From Sandaracinaceae bacterium (GTDB lineage: Bacteria; Myxococcota_A; Polyangia; Polyangiales; Sandaracinaceae): 64,000 nt of DNA. Location: NCBI GenBank assembly GCA_019637095.1, contig JAHBWG010000027.1, positions 32,867-96,866 on the forward strand, written 5' to 3'. A program made the position numbers and the translations under genes. Below, one piece after another: positions 62,688 through 64,000 of the stretch (position 1 is the stretch's first letter; every line of letters starts with the position of its first letter). The notes under the pieces are model-generated. The model made no database searches. It was not told where the DNA came from and was given only the letters and a program-made list of their open reading frames with translations.

Positions 62688-63890
62688 TCAGCGCACGCGC
62701 ACGACGGTGCCGGGCTCGCGCTCGTGCGGGAGGATCGCGTCCCAGCCGGGGGGCAAGGCGGGTTGCGTGAACTCGAAGAGCCAGCGCGCGTCGGACGGCG
62801 CGAGGTTCACGCACCCGTGGCTGCGCGCGTGGCCGAAGCGGTCGTGCCAGAACGCGGTGTGGAAGCCGTTGCCGCCGGCGAAGTACTGCACCCACGGGAT
62901 CGCCTGGATCGCGTAGTTCTCGACGACGTCCTCGCGCTCGAGGTCGTCCATGTCGTCCTCCGCGAGCTTGACCCAGATGCGGTGCACGCCGAGCGGCGTG
63001 GGCGTGCGCGGCCGGCCCGTGGAGGCGGGGGTCGCCCAGACGGCCGCCGCGCCGACGTAGGCGGTGACGATCTGCCGCTGCGTGTCGACGTCGATCCAGC
63101 GCTCGCCCGGCCCGACCTCGGCGGGCACCGTCGCGGGGCGCGGGCGCGCGACGTGGCTCGCGCGGATCCAGCGATCCTCGCCGATGCGATAGAAGCCGCC
63201 GCGCTCCTCGAGCACCTCGACGAGCGAGAGGCGCGTCGCGCGCTCCACCGTCGGCCCGCTCGGCCGCGCGGACAGCGGGGCTTGCTCGTGGCGCACCCAC
63301 GCGACGCGATCGAGCGGGTGCGCCTCGTCGAGCTCCACGCCGGCGAAGTCGCTCGGGCGCGCCCAGCGCAGCGCGCTCACCGGGATCCAGAGGTTGCTGC
63401 GCGTGCGCGCCATCTCCACGCCGCCGACCTCGCGCCGCTCGACGACCGCGACGCCGAAGCCGCGGCCGAGCGACTCGACCCACGTGTCGGAGAAGTAGTC
63501 TTGCGGGCGCGCGTACGCCCACGTCCCGTCGGCCGCGACGAACGCGTGCATGCGCGGCAGGAGCTGGCCCGGCTCGAGCCGCGGGAGCGTGTCGCCCTCG
63601 GGCGCCTCGGGCGAGAAGCGCACCAGCGTCTCGCACACGAACGCGTGCGCGCCGAGCTGGATCCACTCGCCGCCCGGGCAGCCGCGGCCGCGCACGCGCG
63701 CCACGAAGGGCACGCGCGTGCCGACCTGGATCGTGCCTCGCCGCGCGGACTGCGCGTCTGGCGCGGCGCGCACCGTGGTGCCCGGCCGGATGATCTCGAC
63801 GGAGCGCACCCAGGCCGGCGCCGGCAGCGCCTGCGCGCCGGCGGCGCTCGCGAGCCCGAGCACCAAGACCACGGCGAGCCTGGACCTCAT
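62688..63890 (-). CDS. L,D-transpeptidase (YkuD) with two SH3-like domains
   Basis: 400 residues. Signal peptide (VVLVLGLASAAGAQ), two SH3-like segments (about 30-90 and 100-250: TTVRAAPDAQSARRGTIQVGT; RWIRASHVA), then a YkuD catalytic domain (about 260-385) with the motif SHGCVN and catalytic Cys360. It cross-links or trims murein by 3-3 linkage, or attaches proteins to murein. The start at 63890 (MRSRLAVV) is favoured over the in-frame upstream codons. CATACT lies near it but is a weak -10. The last 110 bp of the window (63891-64000) show nothing. Confidence 0.9.
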   Translation of the reverse strand: MRSRLAVVLVLGLASAAGAQALPAPAWVRSVEIIRPGTTVRAAPDAQSARRGTIQVGTRVPFVARVRGRGCPGGEWIQLGAHAFVCETLVRFSPEAPEGDTLPRLEPGQLLPRMHAFVAADGTWAYARPQDYFSDTWVESLGRGFGVAVVERREVGGVEMARTRSNLWIPVSALRWARPSDFAGVELDEAHPLDRVAWVRHEQAPLSARPSGPTVERATRLSLVEVLEERGGFYRIGEDRWIRASHVARPRPATVPAEVGPGERWIDVDTQRQIVTAYVGAAAVWATPASTGRPRTPTPLGVHRIWVKLAEDDMDDLEREDVVENYAIQAIPWVQYFAGGNGFHTAFWHDRFGHARSHGCVNLAPSDARWLFEFTQPALPPGWDAILPHEREPGTVVRVR

Positions 63891-64000
63891 GCCCCGCCAG
63901 TATGGCCCGCGTTGCGCCCCGCCGCGGCATTCTCGCGAGGGGTGGCTCTGCCGCACCAGCAGCGGCGCTCGACGCCTGTCGATTAGTCGAGAGCGCACGC

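Overview
The window is very GC-rich (visibly above 70 %, with third codon positions almost always G or C). It looks like a chromosome segment of a myxobacterium of the Sandaracinus/Polyangiales kind. The supporting signs are lipoproteins with Asp-Ala-Gly 'DAG' linkers after the lipobox Cys, a MYXO-CTERM-like sorting tail, four Hanks-type Ser/Thr kinases (several with receptor-like C-termini), an FHA/sigma-54 activator, many secreted proteins of unknown function and tight GTGA/ATGA stop-start overlaps. This assignment is inference from style; no rRNA or other marker gene is present. I saw no tRNA, rRNA, CRISPR array, insertion sequence or phage module.

Layout. 1-4.3 kb: end of an AAA-type ATPase, a Cys-rich repeat protein, a TPR membrane protein, a MYXO-CTERM-like protein and a carotenoid/retinol-type FAD oxidoreductase. 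4.4-11.5 kb (minus): a translationally coupled operon sulP - dabA (DUF2309) - dabB (NuoL-like) - a second antiporter-like subunit, read as a candidate energy-coupled inorganic-carbon uptake system. 11.6-17.4 kb: lipoproteins, including an unusual PEP-synthase-like lipoprotein, and an L-Ala-D/L-Glu-type epimerase. 17.4-21.4 kb: a receptor-type kinase divergent from an FHA/sigma-54 activator, then a small membrane protein behind a plausible sigma-54 promoter. 21.6-24.5 kb: purN, a PDZ lipoprotein with a degenerate M61-like domain and its partner. 24.6-28.5 kb: kinase plus PEGA-domain protein and small membrane or secreted proteins. 28.5-35.7 kb: argJ, an M20 peptidase, gloA, a DprE1-like oxidase, an EEP-fold lipoprotein and a YkgJ-type cluster protein. 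35.9-39.6 kb (plus): soluble kinase, GMC alcohol oxidase, two small membrane proteins. 39.6-45.9 kb (minus): VWA lipoprotein, multi-TM kinase with a membrane partner, secreted DPFA-repeat protein, CaCA cation exchanger. 45.95-52.7 kb: methyltransferase, DAG lipoprotein, TetR/sterol-desaturase pair, dapF, a (Pro-Glu)33 protein and its coupled partner. 52.8-58.2 kb (minus): paralogous membrane proteins, an Rhs remnant next to a HEAT-repeat protein of foreign composition, an 881-residue zinc-ribbon protein. 58.3-63.9 kb: a frameshifted beta-propeller lipoprotein, a gene remnant, a metallophosphoesterase lipoprotein, a CobW GTPase coupled to an FKBP and an L,D-transpeptidase.

Two themes cut across the window. 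(1) In at least 21 genes a TAnnnT-like -10 hexamer ends 5-9 nt before the start codon and no Shine-Dalgarno sequence is visible. Leaderless transcription therefore seems to be the common mode for first genes of transcripts, and I used it to choose starts. Downstream operon genes instead use GTGA/ATGA coupling. (2) The window is rich in signalling and cell-surface proteins of unknown function, which fits a predatory or developmental lifestyle. The most striking metabolic item is the dab-like operon in an apparent heterotroph.
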